Position numbers and translations under genes: made by a program
The notes under the pieces: model-generated
Told to the model about the DNA's origin: nothing
The model's database searches: none
What the model saw: only the letters and a program-made list of their open reading frames with translations
Assembly: GCA_050735975.1 (NCBI GenBank)
Contig: JBOHVS010000261.1
Span: 1-24,509, forward strand
From: DATMBL01 sp050735975
GTDB lineage: Bacteria > Desulfobacterota > Binatia > UBA9968
DNA: 24,509 bases
Direction: 5' to 3'
Part shown: positions 23,125-24,509 of the stretch, piece after piece
Layout of the letters: every line of letters starts with the position of its first letter
Numbering within the stretch: position 1 is the stretch's first letter

Positions 23125-23294
23125 CCGCATCAGGCGATAACGGGGCCATCTCAGCGCCGAACCCCAAGATTCCGCCCGTTTGGCGAACGAGTCCCGCCAG
23201 GGCATACTGAGTAGGGTACCGAAGGAACCAACACCGAGAGACCCGAATATAGGCTGTTCCTAAGGTGGGATAGACTCGGGCGAGTCTCGATAGG

Positions 23295-23987
23295 TTGAAA
23301 AAGAAACCCATAAAAAATACCGCGACGGAACGCAAAACCGCTACGGCAGCCGTCATCCAGGAGCGGCAGCGCATCTCGCGCGAGCTCCATGACCGGGTTT
23401 TGCAGCTCTTGTCGAGCGTCAAGATCAGGGCCGAAGTCTGTCGCGGCGAGTTGCTTGCCAATCCACGGTCATTGGAGAGAGAACTCGAGATCATTGAAAC
23501 GGAAGTCGAAAGAGCCATTACCGAGATTCGTAATTTGCTCGCCGAAAGCCAAAACACGGCCGAGCTCAAAGCGGGCACGTTGGAGCGAAGACTAAAAGCA
23601 GAATTGGACATTTTTCGATCCCGGACCGGATTCAACATAAATTTCCAATGCTCGGTGAGCGCGCGCAACCTGCCGTACGAAATCGAAAAGGAACTTTACT
23701 TTACCCTGCGCGAGGCAGTCTTGAATGCGGTGCGGCATTCGCGCGCAAGCGATCTGAATCTCTCCCTCCGTCAAAGCCCCGCGGGTTTCGAAGCCACGTT
23801 GCGCGACAATGGCGTGGGATTCAACGTTTCTTCGGTGGAAGGGCACAGCCACTACGGCCTCAAAGGGATGAGAGAAAGAATACAAAAGATAGGCGGGCAA
23901 CTTACGATTCAAACCGCGCCGGGTAAAGGCACCGAAATTTCAATGACCGTTCCCGTTCGGAAGCAGCGTTTGACCGGCAGCGCTTGA
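23295..23987 (+). CDS. Soluble HisKA_3 (NarL-type) histidine kinase without sensor domain
   Basis: 230 residues from a TTG at 23295 with a weak GATAGG upstream; no better start exists. It contains the dimerisation/phospho-acceptor block E-R-Q-R-I-S-R-E-L-H32-D-R and a HATPase_c with N144 (E-A-V-L-N-A-V-R-H-S), D171-N-G-V-G-F and Y-G-L-K-G-M-R-E-R. There is no membrane helix, PAS or GAF domain ahead of H32, so signal input must come through a partner, or the sensor was lost. No response regulator is in the window. A 6-bp hairpin AGACTC-GGGC-GAGTCT (23272-23287) ends seven bases before the start and could mask it. Confidence 0.9.
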   Translation: MKKKPIKNTATERKTATAAVIQERQRISRELHDRVLQLLSSVKIRAEVCRGELLANPRSLERELEIIETEVERAITEIRNLLAESQNTAELKAGTLERRLKAELDIFRSRTGFNINFQCSVSARNLPYEIEKELYFTLREAVLNAVRHSRASDLNLSLRQSPAGFEATLRDNGVGFNVSSVEGHSHYGLKGMRERIQKIGGQLTIQTAPGKGTEISMTVPVRKQRLTGSA

Positions 23988-24005
23988 CTCTGCGACGGCG
24001 CTAAC

Positions 24006-24506
24006 TCAGGCGCTCGCCAGATCGTTAAGGCTCTCCCCTGCAACCCGGTAGACTGTCCACTCGCTCATCGGCGCGGCGCCGAGCTTCTTATAAAACTTGA
24101 TCGCCGGCTCGTTCCAATCCAGCACCGACCATTCCAGTCTTCCGCATTGACGTTCTTTGGCGAGCCGCGCTACGTAAAGAAGCAGCGCCCGTCCGAATCC
24201 CCGTCTTCGATACGGCTCATCGACGAAAAGGTCCTCGATGTAAATACCGGGTCGCCCTAAGAAAGTGGAGAAATTGTGAAAGAACAGGACGAAACCGACG
24301 GGCTCCCGGTCTAAATAACCGATCGCCACCTCGGCGGTTCGCCGGGCTCCGAATAACGTTTGGCGCAAGGTCTCTTCAGTCGCCACCACGTCATTGGAAA
24401 GCCGTTCATATTCGGCGAGCTTTTTTATGAACGCGAGAATCACCGGCACGTCGAGGGCGCCCGCCTGCCGAATCTCGAACCCTGCCAGTTGTGTGCGAGA
24501 AGTCAT
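24006..24506 (-). CDS. GNAT acetyltransferase, spermidine/thialysine N-acetyltransferase-like
   Basis: 166 residues. The acetyl-CoA loop R100-R-R-G103-F-G105-R-A and Y139 (general acid position) are in place, and the block F-H-N-F-S-T-F-L-G-R-P-G-I-Y-I-E-D-L matches the SSAT/thialysine acetyltransferase subgroup closely. Likely acetylates small amines in the cytosol. Its ATG at 24506 is three bases from the window edge, so a further upstream start cannot be excluded and no ribosome site is visible. It is tail-to-tail with the kinase gene. Confidence 0.92.
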   Translation of the reverse strand: MTSRTQLAGFEIRQAGALDVPVILAFIKKLAEYERLSNDVVATEETLRQTLFGARRTAEVAIGYLDREPVGFVLFFHNFSTFLGRPGIYIEDLFVDEPYRRRGFGRALLLYVARLAKERQCGRLEWSVLDWNEPAIKFYKKLGAAPMSEWTVYRVAGESLNDLASA

Positions 24507-24509
24507 TGG

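Noticed and set aside
1..24509. Defence island, prophage or integron
   Set aside because: No integrase, transposase, nuclease, toxin or phage gene is recognised in either strand.

Overview
The window (about 24.5 kb, moderately GC-rich) looks like a chromosomal segment of an uncultivated Gram-negative bacterium. Several lipoprotein signals, exported proteins, a GspA/ExeA-like ATPase and a periplasmic di-haem cytochrome point to a two-membrane cell. A 4,5-dihydroxyphthalate-decarboxylase-like protein, a stand-alone carboxyltransferase-type HMGL protein and abundant short extragenic repeats resemble soil or groundwater lineages around the old Deltaproteobacteria, NC10 or Rokubacteria. That placement is an inference: there is no rRNA or ribosomal protein gene here to test it.

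Layout. Positions 1-412 hold repeat DNA. Positions 413-5052 hold a YVTN-propeller/MauG-like di-haem cytochrome c peroxidase lipoprotein, translationally coupled (ATGA overlap) to a lipoprotein with an alpha/beta-hydrolase-like core, followed by a convergent SDR whose catalytic Tyr is Leu. A 125-bp repeat at 5315-5439 occurs again in inverted orientation, split by an insertion, at 109-361, so these three genes are bracketed by inverted copies. Positions 5731-6993 hold two exported minus-strand proteins (a peptidoglycan-binding-domain protein and a two-barrel lipoprotein). The lipoprotein gene is preceded by tandem repeats, a promoter and a perfect 24-bp palindrome. Then come gnd (6-phosphogluconate dehydrogenase), an ExeA-like membrane ATPase, a carboxyltransferase-type HMGL protein, a TPR/TM/SH3-like protein, an Arg/Asp/Tyr-rich exported repeat protein, a MITE-like element, an exported MsrA, glutaredoxin, coaE and efp.

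From 21146 down to 16366 all genes are on the minus strand: a nicotinamidase homologue, a CysQ/IMPase-type phosphatase, a zinc-ribbon protein, a membrane-anchored Rieske protein, a HIT protein, glutamate dehydrogenase and EF-P. The right end carries a HAD hydrolase, the dihydroxyphthalate-decarboxylase/substrate-binding-like protein, a short soluble HisKA_3 histidine kinase and a GNAT acetyltransferase.

Most of the window is housekeeping or redox metabolism: Gnd, glutamate dehydrogenase, CoaE, EF-P, Grx, MsrA and CysQ. I see no phage, transposase, integrase, CRISPR array, toxin-antitoxin or obvious defence system. The most unusual signals are enzymes lacking a canonical catalytic residue (SDR, nicotinamidase), an EF-P with a non-canonical tip loop, the inverted-repeat-bracketed cytochrome/hydrolase cassette, the palindrome-controlled promoter near 7.1 kb, and the compact CysQ/zinc-ribbon/Rieske cluster.
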